The notes under the pieces were generated by a model. It ran no database searches, was not told where the DNA came from, and worked only from the letters and a program-made list of their open reading frames with translations. From Cognaticolwellia mytili (GTDB lineage Bacteria; Pseudomonadota; Gammaproteobacteria; Enterobacterales; Alteromonadaceae), in contig NZ_NBOF01000001.1 in NCBI RefSeq assembly GCF_002104475.1, positions 868,001 to 932,000 on the forward strand: DNA of 64,000 bases, in the 5' to 3' direction. Shown here one piece after another: positions 1 through 8,123 of the stretch (positions are counted from its first letter, which is position 1; each line of letters begins with the position of its first letter). A program made the position numbers and the translations under genes.

Positions 1-924
1 TAGATTGTCGACAATTTCAGAATGATTTGCTTGCTGGTTATCGGGACAAATATCACTACTACTTCGCGAGTATTGCTGACGATTTTGCTCAGCCGTGTAC
101 TGCGTTATCACCCACTTAGTTTTACTGACTTCAATTTCATTAACTGCCATCATCATACCCAATTCATACTCAATCGGGGCAATACAAGCGCATTCGAAAT
201 CAATCAATTGGTAACGAAAGTCAGCATTATTAGTGGTGCTATTTTCGAGCTTAATTACGTTGCTGAAGTTTACATCACCATGACAAAACACCTCATTACT
301 CTGCCCTACTTCTTGTCTTATTTGAGTAAGTTCTTTCAACACTGATTCAGTTGTTGCCATTAAACAATTAATTTCAGTTAACGACATTTGCTGGTTTAAA
401 ACATCCGGTTGTTGATTTGATAACTCTTGAAATAACTGCGAGATAGTTTGCTCTATTTCTAAGCGTGGAAGAACTGAAGCAGAATGATTTGCTAAAGTAT
501 TAGCAGACTTGGTATTTGTGATTTGGCTAGTGAAGTTGTTAGAAGAAAAAGGTAACCAATGACATTTCGTCAGTAATGATAATATAACCGTTAATTGTTC
601 ATCTTCACTAAGTTGAGTATTTTCCAATAGCTCGCCAGAGAGGAACTCACTGATCAACCAATCATCTTCAGCGTAAATAAGCTTGGGAGCAACACCACTA
701 TCAGCTGCAAGCTTATTTGCTAAAATTTCAGTAGCACCACTTGTGATATGCTTAGCAAAATACTGATGTTCATCAACCTGTACACGAAAACATGACTGAC
801 TTAGCCCTGAATCAATAACTGCTACACTGTTAATGCTTCTACTGGCAAAACAAGGCAATAAACATAAATTTTTTATAAGCGGCTTATATTGCTCATAAAC
901 ATCTGAAGTTAAGTCAGTCACCAT
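1..924 (-). CDS. Thiamine kinase-like APH/choline-kinase family phosphotransferase (3' end outside window)
   Basis: The frame stays open from an ATG at 924 to the window edge (308 codons, no stop), so the C-terminus is missing. It carries the Brenner motif HGDVNFSNV at residues 215-223 (catalytic Asp217, metal-binding Asn222) and the LIDFE metal-binding Asp at 242, which define the aminoglycoside phosphotransferase/choline kinase/ThiK fold. An in-frame TGA four codons upstream of the start fixes the N-terminus closely. It lies 55 bp after a PnuC-type permease in an operon led by a TPP riboswitch. Comparative genomics of thiamine regulons describes PnuT permeases paired with a thiamine kinase (TnK), so phosphorylation of imported thiamine is the likely role. 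The family is certain; the thiamine substrate is inferred from context only. Confidence 0.8.
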   Translation of the reverse strand, partial: MVTDLTSDVYEQYKPLIKNLCLLPCFASRSINSVAVIDSGLSQSCFRVQVDEHQYFAKHITSGATEILANKLAADSGVAPKLIYAEDDWLISEFLSGELLENTQLSEDEQLTVILSLLTKCHWLPFSSNNFTSQITNTKSANTLANHSASVLPRLEIEQTISQLFQELSNQQPDVLNQQMSLTEINCLMATTESVLKELTQIRQEVGQSNEVFCHGDVNFSNVIKLENSTTNNADFRYQLIDFECACIAPIEYELGMMMAVNEIEVSKTKWVITQYTAEQNRQQYSRSSSDICPDNQQANHSEIVDNL

Positions 925-979
925 TTCAGTACGTACTCATCAGTAATACCATCGTAAGCAGTACCATTAAACTTCTCTT

Positions 980-1678
980 TTAGCCGAGAACGGGCGAAAT
1001 ATCACTGTCGTTCACAGCGCTTTGTTGCTGCTGTAAATACAGTTTACGCCACTGCCAATAACCGTAACTTGCTAATATCACATAACAAGCGAATAAAGCA
1101 GCTGTTGGAGTTAAGCCTTTCTCGATATAGAGATAAATTGAAACAACATCGATAACGACAAAATAAAGCCAATTTTCTAACACCTTCTGTGTTAATAAAT
1201 AAGTCGCAAATATCGCAAATACGGTTGTCGCGCTATCAAGATACGGAAAATGTGTTGGTGTATATGTCGCCATTAACCAACCTAATACGATTGACAGTAC
1301 TGACAGAGCAAGAATCATGACGCTATGACGTTGCAGCGTCCATTGGCTATAAAGCAGTTCTTTACTGTTGGTTCTGGGCGCTAAAGTATCATTATTTTCG
1401 AGATTACTAGCAACAGTATTTTTACGCCAGCATAACCAACCATACACCGCCATTAATAAATAATAGAGCTGTAATGCACTGTCCATCCATAAATATACAT
1501 CATAAAAAATAACGGTATATAACACGGTACTTAGTATTGCTGCCGGCCAGCACCAAAGGTTACCTTTTGCTGCTAAAACCACGTATAGCAGTGAAGCGAC
1601 TACTGCAATAAGCTCTAATACTGGTAGTGTTGTGAAATAAGTAACAATTTCAGTAGTGGCACTGATTGAGCTTGCCAT
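980..1678 (-). CDS. pnuT: PnuC-family thiamine transporter (PnuT-like)
   Basis: This 232-residue integral membrane protein has about seven hydrophobic segments and the PnuC-family pattern, including a WPxAxLSxxLY-like stretch (WPAAILSTVLY, about residues 44-54) and a WRK after the next helices. PnuC proteins are facilitated-diffusion carriers for vitamin B precursors; substrate trapping is by a downstream kinase. Here the neighbours decide the substrate: a YkoF-like thiamine-binding protein overlaps it upstream by one base (TAATG), a phosphotransferase follows, and the operon leader is a TPP riboswitch. This makes thiamine (PnuT) far more likely than nicotinamide riboside (PnuC). A roughly 45-residue hydrophilic loop (about residues 86-115) separates the N-terminal and C-terminal membrane parts. 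Symbol given by context. Confidence 0.85.
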   Translation of the reverse strand: MASSISATTEIVTYFTTLPVLELIAVVASLLYVVLAAKGNLWCWPAAILSTVLYTVIFYDVYLWMDSALQLYYLLMAVYGWLCWRKNTVASNLENNDTLAPRTNSKELLYSQWTLQRHSVMILALSVLSIVLGWLMATYTPTHFPYLDSATTVFAIFATYLLTQKVLENWLYFVVIDVVSIYLYIEKGLTPTAALFACYVILASYGYWQWRKLYLQQQQSAVNDSDISPVLG

Positions 1679-1944
1679 TACGACTCTGCTTCAACAACTG
1701 AGCGATCACCGCCAATAAACTTACAAACAAATACTGCAGCATTTAAGGTCTGATGTACGTGCTTTATTTCAGCCATTACATGACTTGTAGCTAAGTCATA
1801 ATCACCAAAAACCTGTGTACTCATACCATTAGTAACAACATTTAGTCCTTCCACTAAACGTAAACGTTTAATAAAAGCCCAAATTTCAGTTTTAAATTTT
1901 TCTTCTGCTAATGGATATAAACTAATTTCAATTGATATTTTCAT
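1678..1944 (-). CDS. YkoF/MTH1187-family thiamine-binding protein
   Basis: This 88-residue protein starts with a typical MKISIEISLYPL beta strand and has the ferredoxin-like length of the thiamine-binding YkoF/YqgV/MTH1187 family (PF01910): a first strand with YPL, a helix, NGMSTQVFGDYD in the middle and a second helix before VFVCKFIGGDR. There is no signal peptide, so it is cytoplasmic. Members bind thiamine or hydroxymethylpyrimidine-type ligands. It is translationally coupled to the PnuT-like permease (stop and start share one base) and lies 86 bp after the TonB receptor, separated by a perfect hairpin. Its exact job, as a chaperone or sensor of imported thiamine, is not established. Confidence 0.75.
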   Translation of the reverse strand: MKISIEISLYPLAEEKFKTEIWAFIKRLRLVEGLNVVTNGMSTQVFGDYDLATSHVMAEIKHVHQTLNAAVFVCKFIGGDRSVVEAES

Positions 1945-1978
1945 ATCGATACTCTTGGTAAATTTTATTTATTAATAA

Positions 1979-2012
1979 AGCACTTTACTCAAAGTCATTT
2001 GAGTAAAGTGCT
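1979..2012 (-). terminator. Intra-operon hairpin between the TonB receptor and the YkoF-like gene
   Basis: Two perfectly complementary 15-base arms (1979-1993 and 1998-2012) flank a 4-base loop. On the minus strand the stem is followed by TTATTAATAAAT, an A/T-rich but not U-only tail. It sits just after the receptor stop codon (2031), so it is either a leaky terminator that lowers expression of the permease part or an mRNA-stabilising 3' hairpin. Confidence 0.6.
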
Positions 2013-2030
2013 GTTTAATGTTCTACGTTA

Positions 2031-4166
2031 TTAAAAATTATAATCTAGTGTCACACCAACTTGTCTTGGCGCGCCATAGCGCAAATACTTTTTAGCAGCC
2101 CAACCTTGATCAGGTTCATTACCAAAGAAAAAGCCACGCGTTGCAACTTTTTCATCGGTTATGTTCCTTGCCCACAATGATATCGACCAATCATTAATCT
2201 CATAGCCAACTTTTGCATTAAGTAAGTTTGAACTCGCCGATTTTTCAGCATGACTATCAGAGAAATAAAACTCATCTTTGCCTGACCAGTTTATATTAGC
2301 AATAAATCCTGCATCATTGCGATAAGTTGTCCCTAAACTAAAAGTGTAATTAGGGGCATGTGCAAGCTCTCGGCCTGAAATATCAATACTGGTGCCGTAC
2401 TTATCCATATACGCATAATCATCGTAAGTCGCTTTCAAATAACCGATGGTAGAGTCTATTGATAAATTATTAGTGACCTGATAATTTAGCTCTAACTCTA
2501 ATCCATAGCTATTTGAGCTCGTTGCATTGGCTGTATATATTGTAAACTGCTGAGGTTTATCAGGATTTTGCTGTGAGGCATTAACTTGTTGGTCTTTTCT
2601 ATCCATATAAAATATAGCTAAACGACTAGTTAATGCACTGTCTAACATAGTAGATTTAAGCCCTAATTCATAATTCATTAACGTTTCAGTATCAAACTCT
2701 TTAAATTGACTTAATTGTTCTGGTAAACCCATATTAAAACCGCCAGCTTTATAGCCTCGGGCTATTCTAATATAAGCAGCGTGTTGACTGTTAATCGCTT
2801 TACTTAATGCGATATGACCGCCCCACATAGTTTCAGAAGGATCGAACTCATCTCCTGCACTGTCTGAATATTCAGTTTTGCGTTTTTCGACTCTAAGCCC
2901 AACCGAAAGTTGATGACCATAATCTAAGATACTATCCAGCTGTGTGAATATAGCGTAATTATTAGCTGAATATGTCGAGTCTAGAATTTCATCTGGCCAA
3001 CCATTATACGATGAATCTAAATCATTACTTTCGTCTAGTTTACTAATATAAGCACCTAGTAACCACGCGGTTGTATTGGAGAAAATGCGTGATGAGTCAT
3101 TAGAAGTTAACCTAAATTCTTGCGACCAAACATCACGGTCAGCCTGTTTATCCCACAAATAACTATATTCACATGGAACAGCACCGTCATCATCTTCGCA
3201 AGACTTGCTTGCCCAGTAATCAGTATTTGCCCAATCACCATCATAAGCATGTTGATGTTTAGTGGTGGTATAGCTACTGATTGCCGTTAGCTGTGCAAAA
3301 GATAACCCGTCATAAGTAAACTTTAGTGCTGAGCCGTGAGATTTTTGTTTATCAACACCAGGATCATCGGTAATGGTATTAAAACCATTGTTATCAAGTG
3401 TCCACGCATCAAAACCATTATCGTTATCTGCAAACAAATAGGTAAAGTCTACCGTTAGATCATCAGTGGCGATATAACGTAATTTAAACTTACCTGAAAA
3501 CTCATCAATAGCGTTGGTGTCATCTCTACTTAAATATGTATTGTCTCTATAACCATTTTGTTGGTGCTGCTCTAGTGAAATACGATAACTAAGTTTGTCG
3601 TTAATTGCTCCTGAGCTGTAACCTGCAATATCAATTAAGTCATCATTGCCTAGACTTGCTTTGAATCCATACTCTGGTGTTTGGCTTGGATCATTTGATT
3701 TAATATACACTAAGCCTGCTAAAGCATTTGCACCAAAACGAGCTCCCTGTGGACCTCTCAATACTTCCACTTGTTGTACGTCGTACATCGAAGCAGCCAT
3801 ACCTAAACCAGAAAGATCGATATCATCAACAATAAAGCCTACTGATGAGTTCGGTGCACCTCGATATTCAGAACGTTCACCGACACCTCTAATTTGCAAA
3901 TATTTAGGACGAGACGTACCGCCAGAGAAATTTAGATTTGCAACGCTACTGATCAACTCTTCAAAATGCTGAATAGCTTGATCATCAATTTTTTGCTGGT
4001 CAATAACGGCAATACTAGTAGGAACTTGAGCTAAAGACTGTTTAGTAAAGCTTGAGCTTACAGTGATATGCTCAAGCTCATCTGCGGTATTATTTTGTGA
4101 AAAGCTGTTAAAAGATGCTAAGTAGGTGGTAATTGCTATTGAAATAGCAGATTTAGAAATTTTCAT
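2031..4166 (-). CDS. TonB-dependent outer-membrane receptor, probable thiamine receptor (Omr1-like)
   Basis: This 711-residue protein begins with a signal peptide ending near residue 23, followed by a TonB-box-like segment (EHITVSSS, about residues 32-39), a plug domain with LQIRGVG and VEVLRGPQGARFG motifs (about residues 85-145), and a long beta-barrel ending in the terminal aromatic VTLDYNF that guides outer-membrane insertion. It is the first gene after a TPP riboswitch, and permease, binding-protein and kinase genes follow. Thiamine-regulated TonB receptors (called omr1 in comparative studies of Alteromonadales) occur in this arrangement. Receptor class is certain; thiamine as ligand is inferred from the riboswitch and operon. 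Length is normal for the family and no frameshift is visible. Confidence 0.9.
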   Translation of the reverse strand: MKISKSAISIAITTYLASFNSFSQNNTADELEHITVSSSFTKQSLAQVPTSIAVIDQQKIDDQAIQHFEELISSVANLNFSGGTSRPKYLQIRGVGERSEYRGAPNSSVGFIVDDIDLSGLGMAASMYDVQQVEVLRGPQGARFGANALAGLVYIKSNDPSQTPEYGFKASLGNDDLIDIAGYSSGAINDKLSYRISLEQHQQNGYRDNTYLSRDDTNAIDEFSGKFKLRYIATDDLTVDFTYLFADNDNGFDAWTLDNNGFNTITDDPGVDKQKSHGSALKFTYDGLSFAQLTAISSYTTTKHQHAYDGDWANTDYWASKSCEDDDGAVPCEYSYLWDKQADRDVWSQEFRLTSNDSSRIFSNTTAWLLGAYISKLDESNDLDSSYNGWPDEILDSTYSANNYAIFTQLDSILDYGHQLSVGLRVEKRKTEYSDSAGDEFDPSETMWGGHIALSKAINSQHAAYIRIARGYKAGGFNMGLPEQLSQFKEFDTETLMNYELGLKSTMLDSALTSRLAIFYMDRKDQQVNASQQNPDKPQQFTIYTANATSSNSYGLELELNYQVTNNLSIDSTIGYLKATYDDYAYMDKYGTSIDISGRELAHAPNYTFSLGTTYRNDAGFIANINWSGKDEFYFSDSHAEKSASSNLLNAKVGYEINDWSISLWARNITDEKVATRGFFFGNEPDQGWAAKKYLRYGAPRQVGVTLDYNF

Positions 4167-4241
4167 TATGATCTCATAAATTCGGTCAAGAATACGTTAT
4201 GGGATCCGGCATGGAGAAGTTAGATAGCTGTTCACTGGCAA

Positions 4242-4315
4242 TCTGTAGAATTGTCATTGTCAGCATACGCTAAACGGCAAAAGACAATTTTACAGAATGG
4301 TATGCAATTAGCGTA
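4242..4315 (-). promoter_or_regulatory. Probable expression platform of the TPP riboswitch
   Basis: Two stems interleave in the leader. Stem A pairs 4308-4315 with 4266-4273 (8 bp). Stem B pairs 4283-4296 with 4242-4255 (13 of 14 pairs). Stem A uses the strand directly next to the 3' half of aptamer helix P1. As nested hairpins A and B exclude each other, as expected for a switch. I see no U-tract after stem B, so a translation-level or Rho-assisted mechanism is as likely as intrinsic termination. Confidence 0.5.
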
Positions 4316-4432
4316 ACCATTCCTACGCCGGTACTATCCGGTTCAGGTTCTAAGGGTTCGCTATGTCACATTCATTAATGACAGCGCATCTCAGCCTTTA
4401 AATCGTTGTCGATTTTAAGGCACCCCTTGGTT
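4315..4432 (-). promoter_or_regulatory. TPP (THI-element) riboswitch
   Basis: Read on the minus strand this segment contains all the conserved TPP-aptamer blocks in order: a P1 strand AACCA followed by GGGGTGCC, then GGCTGAGAT, then ACCCTTAGAACCTGA, and finally CCGGATAGTACCGGCGTAGGA closing with TGGTT, which pairs with the first AACCA. This is the standard pyrimidine- and pyrophosphate-sensing aptamer. It lies about 150 bases upstream of the TonB receptor start and should repress the salvage operon when TPP is abundant. Confidence 0.95.
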
Positions 4433-4547
4433 TCGGTGTGCATACTAACAATATTTATTTAAAAGTACAGCGTAAACATTTAATTTTACGCTATAAGTTA
4501 TATTTGGTTTTTAGATTAAGGTTTTAATTACTTATTCAGCGTTTAGA

Positions 4548-4916
4548 CTATTTAGGATTTAGCATACGCCCTAATGGCTGACCACCAATTAAATGCATAT
4601 GGATGTGGTAAACCTCTTGGCCGCCGTGCTTATTACAGTTCATGATCAAACGGTAACCATCCTCTGCAATGCCCTCTTCTTTGGCTAGCTTTCTCGCTAC
4701 TGTAAACATACGACCTATGGTGAGTTCGTCTTCTTCTTCAATATCATTAACCGTTGGAATAAGTTTATTCGGTACAATCAAAATATGACTTTTCGCTTGC
4801 GGGGTAATATCACGAAAAGCACTTACAAGTTCATCTTGAAAAAGTAATGGTGCAGGGATTTCTTGGCGAATAATCTTGGAAAATATTGTTTCTTCTGGAG
4901 TGTTGTTATCAGCCAT
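4548..4916 (-). CDS. hinT: HIT-family purine nucleoside phosphoramidase HinT
   Basis: This 122-residue cytoplasmic protein has the complete histidine-triad signature: HIHMH at residues 104-108 (His104, His106, His108) preceded by QEVY and followed by [11 protein letters not shown], characteristic of the Hint branch. The N-terminal [14 protein letters not shown] strand and the central SHILIVPNK are also typical. HinT enzymes hydrolyse adenosine phosphoramidates and aminoacyl-adenylates. Length matches E. coli HinT (YcfF) closely. It lies between the thiamine operon leader and the RND pump operon, all on the minus strand, with about 110 bp to the end of the pump genes, and is probably a separate transcription unit. 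Confidence 0.93.
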   Translation of the reverse strand: MADNNTPEETIFSKIIRQEIPAPLLFQDELVSAFRDITPQAKSHILIVPNKLIPTVNDIEEEDELTIGRMFTVARKLAKEEGIAEDGYRLIMNCNKHGGQEVYHIHMHLIGGQPLGRMLNPK

Positions 4917-4968
4917 GGTTTAGCCTTTATATGATCATTGGTATTTACTTGATAGTTTAACGATTGTT

Positions 4969-5000
4969 AAGCGAATGACAACGAAAAATGCCATTCGCTT
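4969..5000 (-). terminator. Hairpin after the RND pump operon
   Basis: A perfect 9-bp stem (4969-4977 with 4992-5000) lies about 25 bases downstream of the RND permease stop codon. The loop is 14 bases and the following sequence is not a strict U-tract, so this is a weak intrinsic terminator candidate. Confidence 0.4.
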
Positions 5001-5024
5001 TAATAATACTACCATGAAAATAGC

Positions 5025-8000
5025 TTAGCTTAGTTGAGTGACTAGCTTGTCCTTGCCACGGGTTGTTATGTTCTTAACATCTTCAACTAATAAGTAGTTT
5101 ACTGGCACTAATATCAAGGTGATAAAAGTCGCGAAGATAATGCCAAAGCCAAGCGATACCGCCATTGGTATCAAGAACTGTGCTTGTGTCGCTTTTTCAA
5201 ACAATAGTGGCATTAAACCAATAAAGGTGGTTAATGAAGTTAGCATTACCGGACGAAAACGCGATTGTGCCGCAATTAATACCGCATCAAATACCTTCTC
5301 TCCCGCGCGAACTTTGCCATTGATAAAGTCCACCAATACTAAGCTGTCATTTACCACTACACCAATAAGTGCCATCAAACCAAGTAAACTCATGATAGTT
5401 AAGTCCATACCCATGATCCAATGACCAATAATGGCTCCTATCGCGCCAAACGGAATAACTGACATAACAATTATCGGTTGTAAGTAAGATTTAAATGGTA
5501 TTGCTAATAAACAGTAAATAATAAAGAAAACAAATACTAAGCCCCAAGCAAGGCTATTAAAAGAGTCAGCTTGCTCACGCGCTTCCCCTTCTAAGGTATA
5601 AGACACCCCCGGATACTTACTCATTAACTCGGTCAAAAACTGATTTAAATCGGCATTGAGCGTAGTCATATTAGTCGCGTTCTTATCAACATCAGCTGTG
5701 ACATTAACCGTCCTGTACCTATCTATCCGTTTGATCGCTGACGGACTTTTACCCGGTTTTAATGTCGCGACATGTGATAACGGTACTTTTCCACCTGTTG
5801 GCGTATTAATTAGCATGTCATTAAGCTTGGCAATCGATTGTCGTTCAGACAAAGGAAAGCGCAGCATAACACGCACGTCATCTCGCCCACGTTGAATACG
5901 CTGAATTTGTGAGCCAAAATAGGCATCTCGTACCTGCCGCGTTATCCATGAATTACTCATTCCCATGGCATAACCTTGCTCGGTCAGTTCTATTTGTAGT
6001 TCTTCTTTACCATCAGACAAACTATCAGCAATTTCAAAGGCCGTTGGATAAGTTCTTATGCGTTCTTTTACTTCGCTAGCCACTTGCTCTAAGGTTTGTA
6101 AATCAGTTGCGGATAACTGAATATCAATAGGATCACCACCACGACCAAATTCAGCCCTAAAAGTTAAATTCTCAGCGCCAGGTAATGGTCCTATCAATTC
6201 TCGCCATTCTTTAACAAGTTGTGCGGTACCTATACCAGATTCATTTTGATCAGCAGGTAGTATTTCAAAGCGTACTCGGCCTTTTTCTTGGCTGGTAATC
6301 GCTAAGGTATTCAAAATAATACTGTCGCCCTTATCGTCACGATACTTATCTTGCAAGGTTTTCGCCGCATTAGACATTTTTTCAACATAAGCATCAACGA
6401 CATCAAAACTAGTTCCAACCGGCATAGTGACGTTGCCACGAGCAGTTTCACTGGCAATACGAGGGAAGAAAACAAAGCGTGTCCAACCACTGGTAATGAA
6501 AGCTAAAATTAAAATGAACACGCCAACAAATAAGGCAATAGTGGTTAAACGGTTACGAATAGCTAATGATAATAACGGCTTGTAATAACGTAAAATTGAA
6601 GCTTCGAAGCCATCAGCAAAACGTTGTTGCCAAGCGCTAAACTTAGATTGTTTAGTGCTTTCACTACGTAAACGTAATGATTTTAAATGCGACGGCAAAA
6701 CAAACTTTGATTCAATTAAACTAAATAAAAGCACCGGAATAACGATGACTGGAATTTGCGCAAATAATGCCCCTCGCTGACCTTCAATAAAAGCTAACGG
6801 CATAAACGCCGCCACAGTTGTTAAAATACCAAAGGTAACGGGTGTTGCGACTTCTTCTGTACCTTTAATTGCTGCTTCTATGCCGCTTGATGCGGTTTGG
6901 GTATGACGATAGATGTTTTCTCCGGTGACAATGGCATCATCAACCACTATCCCCAGTACTAATATAAAACCAAATAAGCTCATGATATTAATTGAAATAT
7001 CAAAAAACGGCATAACAATAAATGCCCCCATGAAACTGACAGGAATACCGATAGAAACCCAAAAGGCAATGGAAGGACGTAAAAACAAAGTCAGCAATAT
7101 CAATACTAAGAAACCACCTTGTAAGGCATTGGTTATCAATGTATTTAAACGACTTTTTACGATTTCAGAGTCATCATCCCAATAACTTAAAACAAAACCT
7201 TCAGGTAAGGTTTCTTGGCGATTATCAATATAATTCTTTACTGCGTCAGCAACATCTATTGCACTTTGGCTACCAATACGAAAAACATCAATTAAAGCAC
7301 CTTGTTGACCATTAAAACGGGCTCTTAATGGTGTTTCTTCAAAGCCATCATTTACCTGAGCAATATCTTCAAGATATAAAAAAGTGCCATCGGTATTGGT
7401 TTTTATTACCACTTTCTCAAATTCATCTTTGCGGTAAGCTTGGCCAATATTACGTACTAAAACATCACCACCATCGGTGCGAACATTACCGGCAGAAATA
7501 TCAATTGAGCTATTGCTAATTGCTGTTGATATTTCAGAAAGCGTTAATTGGTATTGTTCAAGCTTACTTTGGTTAACATCAATACTGATTTCATAATCAC
7601 GCACCGCGTCAAGTGCCACTTGGGTAACTTGTGGTAAGCGTAATAAGTCGTCACGTACTTGTTCAGCAAATTCGCGAATTTCTTTTTCGCCATAGTCAGA
7701 GGCGATAGTGACTGAAATAACATCACGAATACGCTGAGCAATGGCAATTACTGGTTTCTCAGCATCGACTGGAAAGGTGTTTATCGCATCAACTCTACTT
7801 TTGATATCAGCCAATAAGTCACGCACATCAGTAGCAGCATCAGCCTCAATACGAACGGTTGCAGCCCCTTCCACTGAGGTACTGGTGATTTTTTCAATAC
7901 CCTGTAAGTCTTGTACTGCCTCTTCAATACGAATAGCGACACCTTGCTCAGCGTCTTCAGGCGTAGAGCCTCGTAATGCTACGGTAACATTAACAATTTC

Positions 8001-8123
8001 AGACTCAAATGATGGAAATACCTCTAACGGAATACTGCTTTTAATGGAAAATACGCCAGCCAATAAAATGGTGATCATTAATAAATTAGCGGCGACATGA
8101 TTTTTAGCAAACCAGGCGATCAT
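5025..8123 (-). CDS. RND efflux pump inner-membrane permease (AcrB/MexB superfamily)
   Basis: This 1032-residue protein has the full RND plan: a cytoplasmic N-terminus followed by TM1 (about residues 10-30), a large periplasmic domain, TM2-6 (about 330-480) including the GIVVDDAIVTGENIYRH segment with the paired Asp of the proton relay in TM4, a second periplasmic domain, and TM8-12 with VVNDSLVLVDFIN. The short N-terminus MIAWFAKNHVAANLLM and 1032-residue length fit the HAE-type permeases common in Vibrio and Shewanella, not the heavy-metal type. It overlaps the adaptor gene by four bases (ATGA), so the three pump genes are translated together. Substrates cannot be read from sequence; drugs, bile salts or organic toxicants are usual for the family. 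Confidence 0.92.
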   Translation of the reverse strand: MIAWFAKNHVAANLLMITILLAGVFSIKSSIPLEVFPSFESEIVNVTVALRGSTPEDAEQGVAIRIEEAVQDLQGIEKITSTSVEGAATVRIEADAATDVRDLLADIKSRVDAINTFPVDAEKPVIAIAQRIRDVISVTIASDYGEKEIREFAEQVRDDLLRLPQVTQVALDAVRDYEISIDVNQSKLEQYQLTLSEISTAISNSSIDISAGNVRTDGGDVLVRNIGQAYRKDEFEKVVIKTNTDGTFLYLEDIAQVNDGFEETPLRARFNGQQGALIDVFRIGSQSAIDVADAVKNYIDNRQETLPEGFVLSYWDDDSEIVKSRLNTLITNALQGGFLVLILLTLFLRPSIAFWVSIGIPVSFMGAFIVMPFFDISINIMSLFGFILVLGIVVDDAIVTGENIYRHTQTASSGIEAAIKGTEEVATPVTFGILTTVAAFMPLAFIEGQRGALFAQIPVIVIPVLLFSLIESKFVLPSHLKSLRLRSESTKQSKFSAWQQRFADGFEASILRYYKPLLSLAIRNRLTTIALFVGVFILILAFITSGWTRFVFFPRIASETARGNVTMPVGTSFDVVDAYVEKMSNAAKTLQDKYRDDKGDSIILNTLAITSQEKGRVRFEILPADQNESGIGTAQLVKEWRELIGPLPGAENLTFRAEFGRGGDPIDIQLSATDLQTLEQVASEVKERIRTYPTAFEIADSLSDGKEELQIELTEQGYAMGMSNSWITRQVRDAYFGSQIQRIQRGRDDVRVMLRFPLSERQSIAKLNDMLINTPTGGKVPLSHVATLKPGKSPSAIKRIDRYRTVNVTADVDKNATNMTTLNADLNQFLTELMSKYPGVSYTLEGEAREQADSFNSLAWGLVFVFFIIYCLLAIPFKSYLQPIIVMSVIPFGAIGAIIGHWIMGMDLTIMSLLGLMALIGVVVNDSLVLVDFINGKVRAGEKVFDAVLIAAQSRFRPVMLTSLTTFIGLMPLLFEKATQAQFLIPMAVSLGFGIIFATFITLILVPVNYLLVEDVKNITTRGKDKLVTQLS

